Assembly: GCF_009649635.1 (NCBI RefSeq)
Contig: NZ_WJII01000005.1
Location: 174,613 to 238,612, forward strand
Length of the DNA: 64,000 nucleotides
DNA from: Microbacterium sp. SYP-A9085
GTDB taxonomy: Bacteria > Actinomycetota > Actinomycetes > Actinomycetales > Microbacteriaceae
Reading direction: 5' to 3'
Below the pieces are notes generated by a model that was not told the origin of the DNA, made no database searches, and worked only from the letters and a program-made list of their open reading frames with translations. Shown one piece after another: positions 8,068 through 20,294 of the stretch. A program made the translations under genes and the position numbers. Positions within the stretch are counted from its first letter, which is position 1. Every line of letters begins with the position of its first letter.

Positions 8068-9101
8068 GAGATGACCCCGGTCACCAGCGCATAGACGAGC
8101 ACGCCGACCAGCGCCAGCGCAAGCACGCCTGCGGTGATGGCGAGGGTCAGCATCAGCCTGCCGCCCTTGTCGGGTGCCGGCGGCTGGATGATGTCCTCGC
8201 TGGACTTGATCGTGCTCACCGCCGCACTCGCGGCGATCGGCGTCGGCGACGAGTGCGCGGGCAGCTCGCCGTCCACGAGCACCGCATCCACCTCGCGGCC
8301 GTCGGCGGTGCCGCGGATCTGGCCGGTCGACCCCAGTCCCTCAGGCAGCGCGAAGGTGCCGGTGACGAGCACCTCGCCGGTTCCACCGATCGGGCCGACC
8401 AGCGGCGCCGCAGAGGCGTGCGACATGATCAGGGCGCTGGATGCCGCGACCGAACCGGTCGTGTCCAGGTCGCGGGTCAGCAGCTGTTCGAACGAGGATG
8501 CCGGACGGTTCGCAGCCGCCTCGCCGGCCAGCAGGCCCGCTCCGAACATCGGATTGAGCACGGCCCGCTCCGAGGAGGGTTCATGAGACACCGCCGGCGC
8601 CTCGGTGTGCGCCGTTTCGACGACGGGCTGCGCCACCTGGCCGACCCCGGCCGCCGGCGTCGCGGCGACGGGATCGTCCTCGAACGGCCACGGGGAGGAG
8701 TCGATCAGGGCCACCGGCGCGCTCGGCGTGATCGTCTGGCCGGCAGCGGCGACCGCGCCCAGATCCGGGCTGATCACGGGGACCGACGCGGTGCGGATCC
8801 GCTCCTGCTGCCTGGCCTGGCGCCGGGTCAGCGGCGACTCACCGAGGTCGACCGACGCGTCGGGTACCGGCGCGGTGTGCATCTGCACCGGCTCAGCGGC
8901 GCGCGGAAGCGGGGCCGGCGGGGCCGGGGCGGGCTCGACGGCGGCGGGGTCGCTGGGCGCTGTGCCGCTATCCGCCGCGTCGTCCGGGGCGGGTGCAGGC
9001 GCGCCGCCGGCGGGCACGACGGGGGTCGCGCCGGTGTTGCGCAGCTCGCGCAGCTGCTTTCGGGTCAGCGGCGGAGTGCTCGGCTGCTCGGGTGTGCTCA
9101 T
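8064..9101 (-). CDS. Hypothetical single-pass membrane protein between nadD and rsfS
   Basis: A 345-residue protein I cannot assign to a named family. It begins with a basic [13 protein letters not shown] motif, echoed later as [16 protein letters not shown] long Ala/Pro/Ser-rich disordered stretch follows. It ends in one membrane helix ([25 protein letters not shown]) with a very short tail, so it is probably tail-anchored with its bulk in the cytoplasm. The ATG at 9101 overlaps the nadD stop by four bases. An upstream in-frame start at 9167 would lie inside nadD and is rejected. Confidence 0.75.
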   Translation of the reverse strand: MSTPEQPSTPPLTRKQLRELRNTGATPVVPAGGAPAPAPDDAADSGTAPSDPAAVEPAPAPPAPLPRAAEPVQMHTAPVPDASVDLGESPLTRRQARQQERIRTASVPVISPDLGAVAAAGQTITPSAPVALIDSSPWPFEDDPVAATPAAGVGQVAQPVVETAHTEAPAVSHEPSSERAVLNPMFGAGLLAGEAAANRPASSFEQLLTRDLDTTGSVAASSALIMSHASAAPLVGPIGGTGEVLVTGTFALPEGLGSTGQIRGTADGREVDAVLVDGELPAHSSPTPIAASAAVSTIKSSEDIIQPPAPDKGGRLMLTLAITAGVLALALVGVLVYALVTGVIS

Positions 9102-9694
9102 GCCTTGCTCCGATAAAGGTGATGCTTCGCAATGTACTGGACGACCCCGTCGGGCACGAGGTACCACACGGGGTGGCCTTTGCGCACGCGCTCCCGACAG
9201 TCGGTCGAGGAGATCGCCAATGCGGGTATCTCGAGCTGACTGACGTCATCGCTCGGGAGGCCGTCCGTGCTCAGGACATGGCCGGGCCTCGAGACCGCGA
9301 CGAAGTGGGCGAGATCCCACAGTTCATCATGGTCCCTCCAACTGAGAATTTGCGCTACGGCATCGGCGCCGGTGATGAAGAAGAGATCGGACCCGGGTCG
9401 CTCCGTCTTCAGGTCGCGCAGCGTGTCGATCGTGTACGTCAATCCGGTGCGGTCGATGTCGACGCGACTCACCGTGAACCGTGGGTTGGATGCCGTGGCG
9501 ATCACCGTCATCAGGTAGCGGTGCTCGCTGGCGCTGACCTCGAACTTCTGCCACGGCCGGCCGGTGGGCACGAAGATGACCTCGTCGAGGTCGAACGACT
9601 CGGCCACCTCGGATGCCGCGACGAGGTGTCCGTTATGGATCGGATCGAACGTTCCGCCCATCACCCCCACGCGGGGCGGTCGGGTCGACGTCAT
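9098..9694 (-). CDS. nadD: Nicotinate-nucleotide adenylyltransferase
   Basis: A 198-residue enzyme that adenylates nicotinic acid mononucleotide in NAD synthesis. The nucleotidyltransferase motif [11 protein letters not shown] spans residues 13-23, with the catalytic HxGH included, and the C-terminal [13 protein letters not shown] segment matches the ISSTxxR signature. Length is normal. It is followed with overlap by the membrane-protein gene and rsfS. Confidence 0.96.
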   Translation of the reverse strand: MTSTRPPRVGVMGGTFDPIHNGHLVAASEVAESFDLDEVIFVPTGRPWQKFEVSASEHRYLMTVIATASNPRFTVSRVDIDRTGLTYTIDTLRDLKTERPGSDLFFITGADAVAQILSWRDHDELWDLAHFVAVSRPGHVLSTDGLPSDDVSQLEIPALAISSTDCRERVRKGHPVWYLVPDGVVQYIAKHHLYRSKA

Positions 9695-9703
9695 GCCGTG
9701 GGC

Positions 9704-9928
9704 CTAGTGGCCGTGTCCGTTCTGCTGAACGTCCACCGCGTGCTCCCGCGCATACGCCTCCGCCTTGTGCGCGTGCCGGTTCGACACGTTCCGGTGGGAC
9801 AGCGTCACGATCCCCAGGAACGTGAACACGGCGATCGCAACGATCGGGAACCAGAGCGTCTCGAGCATGGCGTTGCCCGAGTGCTCGGCCTCCTCGGCGG
9901 CGAACGCGATCAGCGAGGCGAAGGTCAT
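9704..9928 (-). CDS. Small membrane protein, conserved next to nadD
   Basis: A 74-residue protein with one central membrane helix (LWFPIVAIAVFTFLGIVTLSH), a short acidic outer segment (AAEEAEHSG) and a His/Lys-rich C-terminus ending in GHGH. The ATG at 9928 has GGAG upstream. An earlier in-frame start at 9946 has none. It ends nine bases before nadD and probably shares its transcript. I do not recognise a function; the histidine-rich tail could bind metal but that is a guess. Confidence 0.7.
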   Translation of the reverse strand: MTFASLIAFAAEEAEHSGNAMLETLWFPIVAIAVFTFLGIVTLSHRNVSNRHAHKAEAYAREHAVDVQQNGHGH

Positions 9929-9991
9929 CGGTGCTCCGTTTCCCAAGATTCCGGTGGCGCGGTCGAGCGCGCCGCAGTCCAGTCTAGGCCG

Positions 9992-11251
9992 TCAGACCCG
10001 CACCTGCCCGGCACCGCGCGCCAGCCACTTCGTGCTGGTCAGTTCGGCCAGCCCCATCGGGCCTCGGGCGTGCAGCTTCTGCGTCGAGATGCCCACCTCC
10101 GCGCCGAAGCCGAACTCGCCGCCGTCGGTGAAGCGGGTGGACGCGTTGGCCATCACAACGGCCGAATCCACCTCGGCGAGGAACCGCTCCGCATTCGCCT
10201 CGTCGGTCGTGATGATCGACTCGGTGTGGTGCGTCGAATAGCGGCGGATGTGTGCGAGCGCGTCGTCCAGGTCGTCCACGACGCGCATCGACAGGTCCAG
10301 GCTCAGGTGCTCGATGGCCCAGTCCTCGTCGGTGGTCGGCACGATGTCCGATGCGAGCGCGGCGACATCCTCATCGCCGTGCACCGTGACCCCGGCACCC
10401 TGCAGCGCCGCCACGACCGGACCGACCAGGCGCTGCGCCGCCGCCCGGTGCACGAGGACCGTCTCGACGGCGTTGCACACGCTCGGCCGCTGCACCTTCG
10501 CGTTCACGACGATGTCGCGCGCCCAGTCCAGCGGGGCGGTCTCGTCGAGCAGGATGTGCACGACCCCGGCACCGGTCTCGATCACCGGCACGGAGGACTC
10601 CGTGACGACGGTCTCGATCAGCTGGGCACTCCCCCGTGGGACAAGGACGTCGACGACACCCCTCGCGTGCATCAGCTCGCGCGCACCGTCGCGGCCGAAC
10701 TCGTCGAGCGTCTGCACCGCCTCGGCGTCCACGCCCGCCGACGCGAGCGCCCCGCGGATGACGTCCACGAGCGCCGCGTTCGTCTCCTGCGCGGCCGTCC
10801 CGCCGCGCAGCACCACGGCGTTGCCGGACCGCAGTGCCAGCGCCGTGATGTCGACGGTCACGTTCGGGCGCGCCTCGTAGATGGCACCCACCACACCGAA
10901 CGGGACGGACACCTTCTGCAGCCGCACGCCGTTCGGCAGCGACCGCTCGTCGAGCACGCGACCGACGGGATCGGGCAGCGCAGCGACATCCCGCACCGCG
11001 GCTGCCAGCGCGGCGACCCGTGCCTCGTCCAGGCGCAGCCGGTCCTGCATGGCGACGGACAGGCCGTCATCACGGCCGCGGCGCAGATCGCTCTCGTTCG
11101 CCCGGACGACAGCGGGTGCCGCAGCGTCGATGGCGTCGGCGACGGCGTGCAGCACGTCCTGCTTCTGCAGGTCCGTGAGCAGGGCCACCGAGCGTGCCGC
11201 ATCCTTCGCCCTCAGCATGCGGTCGCGGGCGGTGGCGGCAGGCGAGGTCAT
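9992..11251 (-). CDS. proA: Glutamate-5-semialdehyde dehydrogenase (gamma-glutamyl phosphate reductase)
   Basis: A 419-residue enzyme that reduces gamma-glutamyl phosphate with NADPH, step two of proline synthesis. The ALDH-like fold is evident: PFGVVGAIYEARPNVTVD, then the catalytic cysteine in QRPSVCNAVETVLVH, and the terminal DGGEFGFGAEVGISTQKLHARGPMGL segment typical of ProA. It lies nine bases after proB, so the pair works as one unit. Confidence 0.97.
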   Translation of the reverse strand: MTSPAATARDRMLRAKDAARSVALLTDLQKQDVLHAVADAIDAAAPAVVRANESDLRRGRDDGLSVAMQDRLRLDEARVAALAAAVRDVAALPDPVGRVLDERSLPNGVRLQKVSVPFGVVGAIYEARPNVTVDITALALRSGNAVVLRGGTAAQETNAALVDVIRGALASAGVDAEAVQTLDEFGRDGARELMHARGVVDVLVPRGSAQLIETVVTESSVPVIETGAGVVHILLDETAPLDWARDIVVNAKVQRPSVCNAVETVLVHRAAAQRLVGPVVAALQGAGVTVHGDEDVAALASDIVPTTDEDWAIEHLSLDLSMRVVDDLDDALAHIRRYSTHHTESIITTDEANAERFLAEVDSAVVMANASTRFTDGGEFGFGAEVGISTQKLHARGPMGLAELTSTKWLARGAGQVRV

Positions 11252-11260
11252 GCCACGAGT

Positions 11261-13710
<2,450 letters not shown>

Positions 13711-13968
13711 TCACTCCGCGGCTGCGACGATGTTGACGACCTTGCGGCCGCCCTTGGTGCCGAACTCGACGGCGCCCGCCGACAGCGCGAACAGCGTGTC
13801 GTCTCCGCCGCGCCCGACATTCACGCCGGGGTGGAAGTGGGTGCCGCGCTGGCGGACGATGATCTCGCCGGCGCTCACGGCCTGCCCGCCGAAGCGCTTC
13901 ACACCCAGGCGCTGGGCGTTGGAGTCACGGCCGTTGCGGGTGGAGCTTGCGCCCTTCTTATGTGCCAT
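13711..13968 (-). CDS. rpmA: 50S ribosomal protein L27
   Basis: An 85-residue bL27. The N-terminus [28 protein letters not shown] is the standard form, without the cleavable extension found in Firmicutes. It is co-directional with rplU, 35 bases downstream of it. Confidence 0.98.
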   Translation of the reverse strand: MAHKKGASSTRNGRDSNAQRLGVKRFGGQAVSAGEIIVRQRGTHFHPGVNVGRGGDDTLFALSAGAVEFGTKGGRKVVNIVAAAE

Positions 13969-14003
13969 CTCGCGTCTTCTCTCTGCCTACCGGATGCCGG
14001 GGC

Positions 14004-14312
14004 CTACTTGATGCCGGTGACCTTGACGCGCGTGAGGTCCTGACGGTGTCCCTGGCGCTTCTTGTAGCCGGTCTTGTTCTTGAACTTCTGGATCACGATC
14101 TTGGGGCCGCGCTCCTCGCCGAGCACCTCGGCGGTGACGGTGACCTTGGCCAGCTTCGCGGCGTCGCTGGTCACGGCGTCGCCGTCCACCAGGAGTAGCG
14201 CCGGCAGCTCGAGGGTGTCGCCGACCTGGGCCTTCTGACGGTCCAGGACGACGATCGAGCCGACCTCGACCTTCTCCTGCCGGCCACCGGCGCGCACAAC
14301 TGCGTAAACCAC
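14004..14312 (-). CDS. rplU: 50S ribosomal protein L21
   Basis: A 102-residue bL21 starting at GTG ([19 protein letters not shown]) and ending with the conserved [22 protein letters not shown] block. It is the first gene of the rplU-rpmA unit. The leader contains two 16-bp direct repeats (see separate entry). Confidence 0.98.
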   Translation of the reverse strand: MVYAVVRAGGRQEKVEVGSIVVLDRQKAQVGDTLELPALLLVDGDAVTSDAAKLAKVTVTAEVLGEERGPKIVIQKFKNKTGYKKRQGHRQDLTRVKVTGIK

Positions 14313-14357
14313 TTCACACCTGTTTCGTCTGGGAGCGCACGGCTCCGGTTGTCTTTC

Positions 14358-14391
14358 GAGACTCTGCTCTCTTTGGAGACTCTGCTCTCTT
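14358..14391 (-). repeat. Two direct 16-bp repeats in the rplU leader
   Basis: GAGACTCTGCTCTCTT occurs at 14358-14373 and again at 14376-14391 (plus-strand reading), 46 bases upstream of rplU. A purine-rich AAGAGAGCAGAGTCTC would appear twice in the rplU leader RNA if the transcript starts beyond it. The role is unknown. Confidence 0.6.
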
Positions 14392-14560
14392 GCGAGGCTG
14401 CGCCCGTGGGAAAGATGAAGTCACGGTGCGGGAACGGCCCGGACACGGTCCGGGCCGGCCGACGCACGCGGGGAGCGGCACGACCGGATGCACCAGGGGT
14501 CCACTTTACCGGATACCGGGGCACCCGGCAAAACACGCCCGGAGTTCTAGGATCGAGCCC

Positions 14561-14827
14561 GTGGCGATCCTGATCGACGACCCCCGCTGGCCGGCACACG
14601 GCCGGCTGTGGGCGCACCTGGTCACGGACAGCTCGCTGGACGAGCTGCACGCATTCGCGCAGCGCAACGGCATCCCCCGGCGCGCGTTCGACGTCGATCA
14701 CTACGACGTCCCCGCCGACGCGCACGCGCGGCTCGTGGCCGCGGGCGCCGAGCACGTGGACGGCCATGAGCTCGTGCGCCGGCTCATCGCCTCGGGCCTG
14801 CGGGTGCGGGCCCGTGACCGGCGGTGA
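14561..14827 (+). CDS. DUF4031 domain protein
   Basis: An 88-residue protein starting at GTG (VAILIDDPRWPAHGRLWAHLVTD). The N-terminal DDPRWPAHG and the DVDHYDVPA segment are what I recall of the DUF4031 family, small actinobacterial proteins of unknown function. It stands alone on the plus strand between the rplU leader and the convergent RNase E/G gene, nine bases from the stop of the latter. Confidence 0.75.
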   Translation: MAILIDDPRWPAHGRLWAHLVTDSSLDELHAFAQRNGIPRRAFDVDHYDVPADAHARLVAAGAEHVDGHELVRRLIASGLRVRARDRR

Positions 14828-14836
14828 GCCGGGCCG

Positions 14837-17203
14837 TCAGTCCTCCGTGCCCGTCGGCACCGGGGTGCCGGTCAGCGCCGCCGTCGTGACCCGGCGACGC
14901 GAGCGCCCCTGACCGGGAGCCTTCGGCTCGGGGAGGGCGTCCAGCACCGAGTCCAGCAGGATGTCGCGCTCGGTCTTCGGCTCGTGCGATCGACCCGCGT
15001 CCTTCTCCTTGCGCTTCTTCCGCTTCTTAGGACGCTCCACAGCGGGCTGCTCGGCGGGCTCCGGCTCGTCCGCGGCCGTGACATCCTCGCCCTCGACGGG
15101 GTGGATCGTGGATGCCACTATCTGCGCGAGCGCGGACTTCGCACCCTCGGTGATCACGTGCGTCGCACCGACCGGCGTCGTGGTCGGCACGGCCGGCCGT
15201 GAGCGGCGCGAACCGCCTGCGGGGGCGCGGTGCTTGACCACCGGGTCGTGGTGCACGATGATCCCGCGGCCTGCGCACACCTCGCACGGCTCGCTGAACG
15301 TCTCGACCAGGCCGAGCCCGATCTTCTTGCGGGTCATCTGCACGAGTCCCAGCGACGTCACCTCGGCCACCTGGTGCTTCGTGCGGTCCCGGCTCAGGCA
15401 CTCCACGAGGCGGCGCAGCACGAGGTCGCGGTTGGACTCGAGCACCATGTCGATGAAGTCCACGACGATGATCCCGCCGATGTCGCGCAGCCGCAGCTGA
15501 CGGACGATCTCCTCGGCCGCCTCGAGGTTGTTCTTCGTGACGGTCTCCTCGAGGTTCCCGCCGGTGCCCACGAACTTGCCGGTGTTCACGTCGATGACGG
15601 TCATCGCCTCGGTGCGGTCGATCACGAGCGATCCGCCCGAGGGCAGCCACACCTTCCGGTCCAGCGCCTTCTCGATCTGCTCCGTGATCCGGAACTCGTC
15701 GAACGGATCACCGTCACCCTCGTACCGGCCGACGCGCTCGAGCAGGTCCGGCGCGACCGCCTGCAGGTAGCTGGAGATCGTGTTGTGCGCGTCCTCGCCC
15801 TGGATCAGCATGGTCGAGAAGTCCTCGTTGAAGACATCCCGGACGATCTTCACGAGCAGGTCCGGCTCGGAGTGCAGCAGCGTCGGCGCCTGCGTCGTCT
15901 CGACGAGGCGGCTGATGTGCTCCCACTGCGCGGTGAGCCGCTGGACGTCACGGGTCAGCTGCTCTTCGGTCGCGCCCTCCGCGGCCGTACGCACGATGAC
16001 GCCGGACGACTCCGGCAGCACCTCCTTGAGAATGCGCTTGAGCCGCGCCCGCTCGGTGTCGGGAAGCTTGCGCGAGATGCCGTTCATCGCCCCGCCGGGC
16101 ACGTACACGAGGTAGCGGCCGGGCAGTGAGATCTGGCTCGTCAGGCGGGCGCCCTTGTGGCCGACGGGGTCCTTCGTCACCTGGACGAGGACCCGGTCGC
16201 CGCTCTTCAGCGCCAGTTCGATGCGACGTGGCTGGTTGCCGGTCTCCACGCCATCCCAGTCCACCTCGCCGGAGTACAGGACGGCGTTGCGTCCGCGCCC
16301 GATGTCGACGAACGCGGCCTCCATGCTGGGCAGGACGTTCTGGACGCGCCCGAGGTACACGTTGCCGATCAGCGAGGCGTCCTGGCTGCGGGCGACGTAG
16401 TGCTCGGCGAGGACCTTGTCCTCGAGGACGCCGATCTGGATGCGGCCGTTCTTGGAGCGCACGATCATCTCGCGGTCGACGGACTCGCGGCGGGCGAGGA
16501 ACTCGGCCTCCGTCACCACGGGACGGCGACGCCCGGCCTCGCGGCCGTCACGGCGACGCTGCTTCTTGGCCTCCAGCCGCGTGGATCCCTTGATGCGCTG
16601 CGGCTCGGTGACCACCTCGACGATGCGCTCGCGGGTGTCCTCAGTGTCCCCACCGCGACGACGGTTGCGCCGACGGGAGCCGTTCGGCTCGGCAGGCTTC
16701 GGCTCGACCGGCAGCGGGGGCAGCAGCGCTATCTGCGGGGCGTAGAAGTGCAGGTCCGTCGAGACCGCGGACACGAACGTCTCCGGCAGCAGGCCGAGGC
16801 TCACCGCGCTCGGCGCGGCGAGCTCTTCGGCACCGGGCTCGTCCGTTGCGGGCTCGTCCGCGACATCCTCCGCCGCGGCGGGCTCTTCCGTTGCGGGCTC
16901 GTCCGTTGCGGGCTCGTCCGTTGCGGGCTCGTCCGTTACGGGCTCGTCCGCGGCGGGCTCGTCCGTCGCGGGCTCGTCCACGGCAGGCTCTGCCGCGACA
17001 TCCTCCGCCGCGGCAGGCTCTTCCGCGGTGGGCTGCTCCGCGGCATCCACTGACGGCTCAGCGCTCGGCTCGGCAACGGGCGCCGCGTCGTCGGGCGTCA
17101 CCGCCGTGGGCGAGGCGTCCGGGGTCAGCGCCGCTGGCCCCTCGCCTGCCGCATCCCCTGCCTGCTGATCGTCACGGGTCTCGTTGTTCTCATCGACCGT
17201 CAC
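14837..17203 (-). CDS. rne: Ribonuclease E/G family endoribonuclease
   Basis: About 788 residues. After an acidic N-terminal extension of roughly 170 residues comes a basic stretch and then the catalytic core with S1 domain (EDKVLAEHYVARSQDASLIGNVYLGRVQNVLPSMEAAFVDIG). The catalytic aspartates lie in VIDVNTGKFVG and IIVVDFIDM, and the zinc-link is EPCEVCAGRG. GTG at 17203 is chosen because AGGGAG precedes it by seven bases. A GTG at 17227 lacks such a site. The N-terminal extension contains near-identical EPATDEP repeats and the C-terminus is basic (KKRKKRKEK), typical of actinobacterial RNase E with unstructured scaffold regions. Confidence 0.94.
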   Translation of the reverse strand: MTVDENNETRDDQQAGDAAGEGPAALTPDASPTAVTPDDAAPVAEPSAEPSVDAAEQPTAEEPAAAEDVAAEPAVDEPATDEPAADEPVTDEPATDEPATDEPATEEPAAAEDVADEPATDEPGAEELAAPSAVSLGLLPETFVSAVSTDLHFYAPQIALLPPLPVEPKPAEPNGSRRRNRRRGGDTEDTRERIVEVVTEPQRIKGSTRLEAKKQRRRDGREAGRRRPVVTEAEFLARRESVDREMIVRSKNGRIQIGVLEDKVLAEHYVARSQDASLIGNVYLGRVQNVLPSMEAAFVDIGRGRNAVLYSGEVDWDGVETGNQPRRIELALKSGDRVLVQVTKDPVGHKGARLTSQISLPGRYLVYVPGGAMNGISRKLPDTERARLKRILKEVLPESSGVIVRTAAEGATEEQLTRDVQRLTAQWEHISRLVETTQAPTLLHSEPDLLVKIVRDVFNEDFSTMLIQGEDAHNTISSYLQAVAPDLLERVGRYEGDGDPFDEFRITEQIEKALDRKVWLPSGGSLVIDRTEAMTVIDVNTGKFVGTGGNLEETVTKNNLEAAEEIVRQLRLRDIGGIIVVDFIDMVLESNRDLVLRRLVECLSRDRTKHQVAEVTSLGLVQMTRKKIGLGLVETFSEPCEVCAGRGIIVHHDPVVKHRAPAGGSRRSRPAVPTTTPVGATHVITEGAKSALAQIVASTIHPVEGEDVTAADEPEPAEQPAVERPKKRKKRKEKDAGRSHEPKTERDILLDSVLDALPEPKAPGQGRSRRRVTTAALTGTPVPTGTED
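16845..16990 (-). repeat. Tandem repeats encoding EPATDEP units in RNase E/G
   Basis: A 15-bp unit (GCGGGCTCGTCCGTT on the plus strand) is repeated several times, almost identically, in the acidic N-terminal extension. It encodes a Glu-Pro-Ala-Thr-Asp array. Such arrays vary in number between strains. Confidence 0.8.
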
Positions 17204-17503
17204 CGGCGTACTCCCTGCGGGTGACACCGCGCGTCACCCGGCGAAATCTCGTGCGGCGCCGTCCCGCTCCGGGAGGGGGCCGCGAACTCACTCGGTCTGC
17301 AACAGGCTCACGGCGCTGCTGCGAAGGGCTTTCGTCGCCCGAAGTCTCGGCGATGGACTCGCGGCGCGGCCGCGAATGCATCTCAGGTCATTATCGCACT
17401 TCCCGGCCGGAAAGTGCGAAGCGAGCGCTCCGGCGAGGCGGAGTGGCGGGCTATCACGGCCTGCCGCGCCCGGCTCCATAGCGGCGGATGCCATAATCCG
17501 GCC

Positions 17504-18115
17504 ATGCCGCAGACGCACACGCACCCGAAAGGTCTGGCCATCTGGCTGATCATCGCGGCGGTGATCGGATGGTGGGCGGCGTTCCAGCTCACCCTGGAGA
17601 AGATCTTCCTGCTGGAGCATCCCGGCTCGAGCGCATCGTGCGATTTCAGCGTGCTCGTGCAGTGCGGCAAGAACATCGAGTCGCCTCAGGGCAACGCCTT
17701 CGGCTTCCCGAATCCGCTGATCGGCGTGGCCTGCTGGGTCGCCCCGATCGTCGTGGGGTTCGCGATCCTCGCCGGCGCCCGCTTCGCCGCCTGGTTCTGG
17801 TGGACCTTCTGGGCCGGGTTCGTCTTCGCTATCGGATTCGTCGGCTGGCTGATCTTCCAGAGCATCTTCGTGCTGGGCACGCTGTGCCCATGGTGCATGG
17901 TGACGTGGGCGGTGACGATCCCGTCGTTCTTCGCGGTCACCGTGCACCTGCTGCGCTCCGGGGTGGTGCCGATGTCGGCAGGAGGCCGCCGCGTCGCGGA
18001 CCGGCTGATGGCCTGGGTGCCGCTGATGACGATCCTCGGCTACGGCATCGTGGTGCTGATGGCCCAGCTCCGCCTGGACGCCATCCCGAACATCCTGCAG
18101 ACCATCTTCGGGTGA
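17504..18115 (+). CDS. Vitamin K epoxide reductase (VKOR) family membrane protein
   Basis: A 203-residue protein with about five membrane helices. It carries the redox cysteines of bacterial VKOR: a loop pair (SSASCDFSVLVQCGKN) and the catalytic CPWC in GTLCPWCMVTWAV. VKOR reoxidises a DsbA-like partner at the expense of quinone, forming extracytoplasmic disulfides. No DsbA/thioredoxin fusion or neighbour is present here. The ATG at 17504 is chosen; the frame extends upstream without membrane features. Confidence 0.93.
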   Translation: MPQTHTHPKGLAIWLIIAAVIGWWAAFQLTLEKIFLLEHPGSSASCDFSVLVQCGKNIESPQGNAFGFPNPLIGVACWVAPIVVGFAILAGARFAAWFWWTFWAGFVFAIGFVGWLIFQSIFVLGTLCPWCMVTWAVTIPSFFAVTVHLLRSGVVPMSAGGRRVADRLMAWVPLMTILGYGIVVLMAQLRLDAIPNILQTIFG

Positions 18116-18125
18116 CCCGGCCGCC

Positions 18126-18542
18126 TCAGCCGAACCAGATCTGAAGCTCGCGGGCCGCCGACTCCGGGCTGTCGGAGCCGTGTACCAGGTTCTGCTGCAC
18201 CTTGAGCCCCCAGTCCCTTCCGAAGTCGCCGCGGATGGTGCCGGGCGCCGCCGTCGTCGGATCCGTGGTGCCGGCCAGCGACCGGAAGCCCTCGATGACC
18301 CGTTCGCCCGCCAGGCGGATCGCCACCGACGGGCCCTGCATCATGAACTCGAGCAGCGGCTCGTAGAACGGCTTTCCGGCGTGCTCGGCGTAGTGCTGCT
18401 CGAGGCGCTCCCGGTCCGGTTCGACCAGGCGCAGATCGACGAGCGAGTAGCCCTTCGCCTCGACGCGCGCGAGGATAGTGCCGGTCAGTCCGCGTGCGAC
18501 GCCGTCGGGCTTGACCAGGACGAGGGTCTCTTCGGTGGCCAT
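18126..18542 (-). CDS. ndk: Nucleoside-diphosphate kinase
   Basis: A 138-residue NDP kinase that transfers the gamma phosphate from ATP to NDPs. ETLVLVKPDGVARGL opens the fold. The active-site histidine is in NLVHGSDSPESAARE, the usual NxxHGSDS motif. It follows the DUF4233 gene and converges with VKOR, leaving a 10-bp gap. Confidence 0.98.
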   Translation of the reverse strand: MATEETLVLVKPDGVARGLTGTILARVEAKGYSLVDLRLVEPDRERLEQHYAEHAGKPFYEPLLEFMMQGPSVAIRLAGERVIEGFRSLAGTTDPTTAAPGTIRGDFGRDWGLKVQQNLVHGSDSPESAARELQIWFG

Positions 18543-18543
18543 G

Positions 18544-18945
18544 TCATTCTCCATTCGCAGAGTCCGCTTCCGACGCGAGCCGCGCGTTGCGGCGGTCCAG
18601 GGACGCCCCCTTGATCGTCGCATACGCCCACATTCCCCCGAAAACCACCGCGACCACGACGATCGCCGGCACCAGGAACGCGGCGAGGGCGACCACGACC
18701 TGCAGCACCCAGCCGAGCACGAGCGCCCACCGGTGACGCAGCAAGCCGCCGACGAGCAGCATCAGGACGGCGGCGACGGCACCGCCGACGATCCCCCACC
18801 AGTCCGGGATGCCGGCGGGCAGCGCCTTCAGGCCGAAGACCACCAGGCCCGCGAGGAACACGATGATCGACTCGAACACGAGGACTATCTGCCCGAGCGA
18901 CTCGGCGGCGCCGCGACGGCGGCGGGGGCGCGCGGTGCCGGTCAC
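18544..18945 (-). CDS. DUF4233 family membrane protein
   Basis: A 133-residue protein with four hydrophobic segments and a basic N-terminus. It starts at a GTG that overlaps the folC stop (GTGA) and ends one base before ndk. I recall DUF4233 as an actinobacterial family found between folC and ndk, and this position fits exactly. The function is unknown. Confidence 0.85.
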   Translation of the reverse strand: MTGTARPRRRRGAAESLGQIVLVFESIIVFLAGLVVFGLKALPAGIPDWWGIVGGAVAAVLMLLVGGLLRHRWALVLGWVLQVVVALAAFLVPAIVVVAVVFGGMWAYATIKGASLDRRNARLASEADSANGE

Positions 18946-20294
18946 CCGTGCCACCCGGCCTTCCAGTCCTCGGCAGCCGACAGCACCACGGCCTGCCCCG
19001 CCAGCACGATCGACCCCGCGATCACGACGGCGCGGCGATCGGATGCCGCGGCCCACTCCCGCGCCGCGTCCACCGCGTCGGAGAGGTCGGGGTGCACGGT
19101 GACCGGAAGGCCCGCCCCCTCCACGAGATCGGCGACGGCGTCGGCATCCAGCGCCCGCTCGGACTCCGGCGAGGTGGCGAACACGCGGGAGACGACCGTC
19201 GACAGCTCATCGACGATCCCCGCGGCGTCCTTGTCGGCGAACACGCCGAACACCAGACCCCACTCGTCGAAGTCGAACGACTCTCGCAGCGCGGCCCGCA
19301 GCGAGTGCGCCCCGTGCGGGTTGTGCGCGGCGTCCACGAGCACGGTCGGCGCGGTGCCCAGCAGCTGCAGCCGGCCGGGCGAGGTCGCCCCGGCGAGCCC
19401 GTCTGTGACGATGCCGGCCGGGATCGGCGTGGTCCCGCCGCCGATCAGCGACTCCACGGCGGCGACGGCCAGCGCGGCGTTGAACCCCTGGTGCGCGCCG
19501 TACAGCGGCAGGTACTCGTCGGGGTAGACGCCCGCCAGGCCGCGCAGCGTGATCTGCTGCCCGCCGACGGCGAGGCGCTGCTCGACGAGGGCGAACTCCT
19601 CGCCTTCGAACGCTATCGTCGCGCCGCGGGCGGCGGCGGCGGCCCGCAGCACCCGCTCGGCCTCGGGCCGCTGCCGCGCGGACACGACGGCGGCGCCGTC
19701 CTTGATGATCCCGGACTTGACCGTCGCAATCTTCTCGATCGTGTCCCCCAGACGATCGGCGTGGTCCATGTCGATGGGCGCGAACACGGCGACCTCGCCG
19801 TCGGCGGTATTCGTGGAATCCCACGAGCCGCCCATCCCCACCTCGAGGACGAGCACATCGACGGGGGCGTCCGCGGCCACCACGAACGCGAGCACCGTGA
19901 GGATCTCGAAGAACGTCAGGGCAGCGTCCCCGGCCGCCTCCAGCTCGGCATCCACGATCCCGATGAACGGCACTATTTCGTCCCACGCGTCGGCAACGAC
20001 GCCGTCGTCTGCGGGGGCGCCGTCGATCATGATCCGCTCGGTGAAGCGCTCCAGGTGCGGGCTCGTGAACAGTCCGGTGCGCAGGCCGTGCGCGCGGACC
20101 AGGCTCTCGATCATCCGCGCCGTGGACGTCTTACCGTTGGTTCCCGTGATGTGAACGACGCGATACGTGCGCTGCGGGTCGTCCAGCAGCTCCAGCACGC
20201 GCCGGGTGCGCTCGACCCGCGGCTGCACCCACCGCTCGCCCTGCCGCTTGAGGAGCTCGGCGTAGACGGCGTCTGCGCGCTCGCGATCGTTCAT
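18942..20294 (-). CDS. folC: Bifunctional folylpolyglutamate/dihydrofolate synthase
   Basis: A 450-residue Mur-ligase-type enzyme that adds glutamate to folates. The ATP loop is [16 protein letters not shown], with the omega-loop region [13 protein letters not shown] and the C-terminal [16 protein letters not shown]. The start overlaps the ileS stop by four bases and the stop overlaps the DUF4233 start, so ileS-folC-DUF4233-ndk reads as an operon. Confidence 0.96.
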   Translation of the reverse strand: MNDRERADAVYAELLKRQGERWVQPRVERTRRVLELLDDPQRTYRVVHITGTNGKTSTARMIESLVRAHGLRTGLFTSPHLERFTERIMIDGAPADDGVVADAWDEIVPFIGIVDAELEAAGDAALTFFEILTVLAFVVAADAPVDVLVLEVGMGGSWDSTNTADGEVAVFAPIDMDHADRLGDTIEKIATVKSGIIKDGAAVVSARQRPEAERVLRAAAAARGATIAFEGEEFALVEQRLAVGGQQITLRGLAGVYPDEYLPLYGAHQGFNAALAVAAVESLIGGGTTPIPAGIVTDGLAGATSPGRLQLLGTAPTVLVDAAHNPHGAHSLRAALRESFDFDEWGLVFGVFADKDAAGIVDELSTVVSRVFATSPESERALDADAVADLVEGAGLPVTVHPDLSDAVDAAREWAAASDRRAVVIAGSIVLAGQAVVLSAAEDWKAGWHG

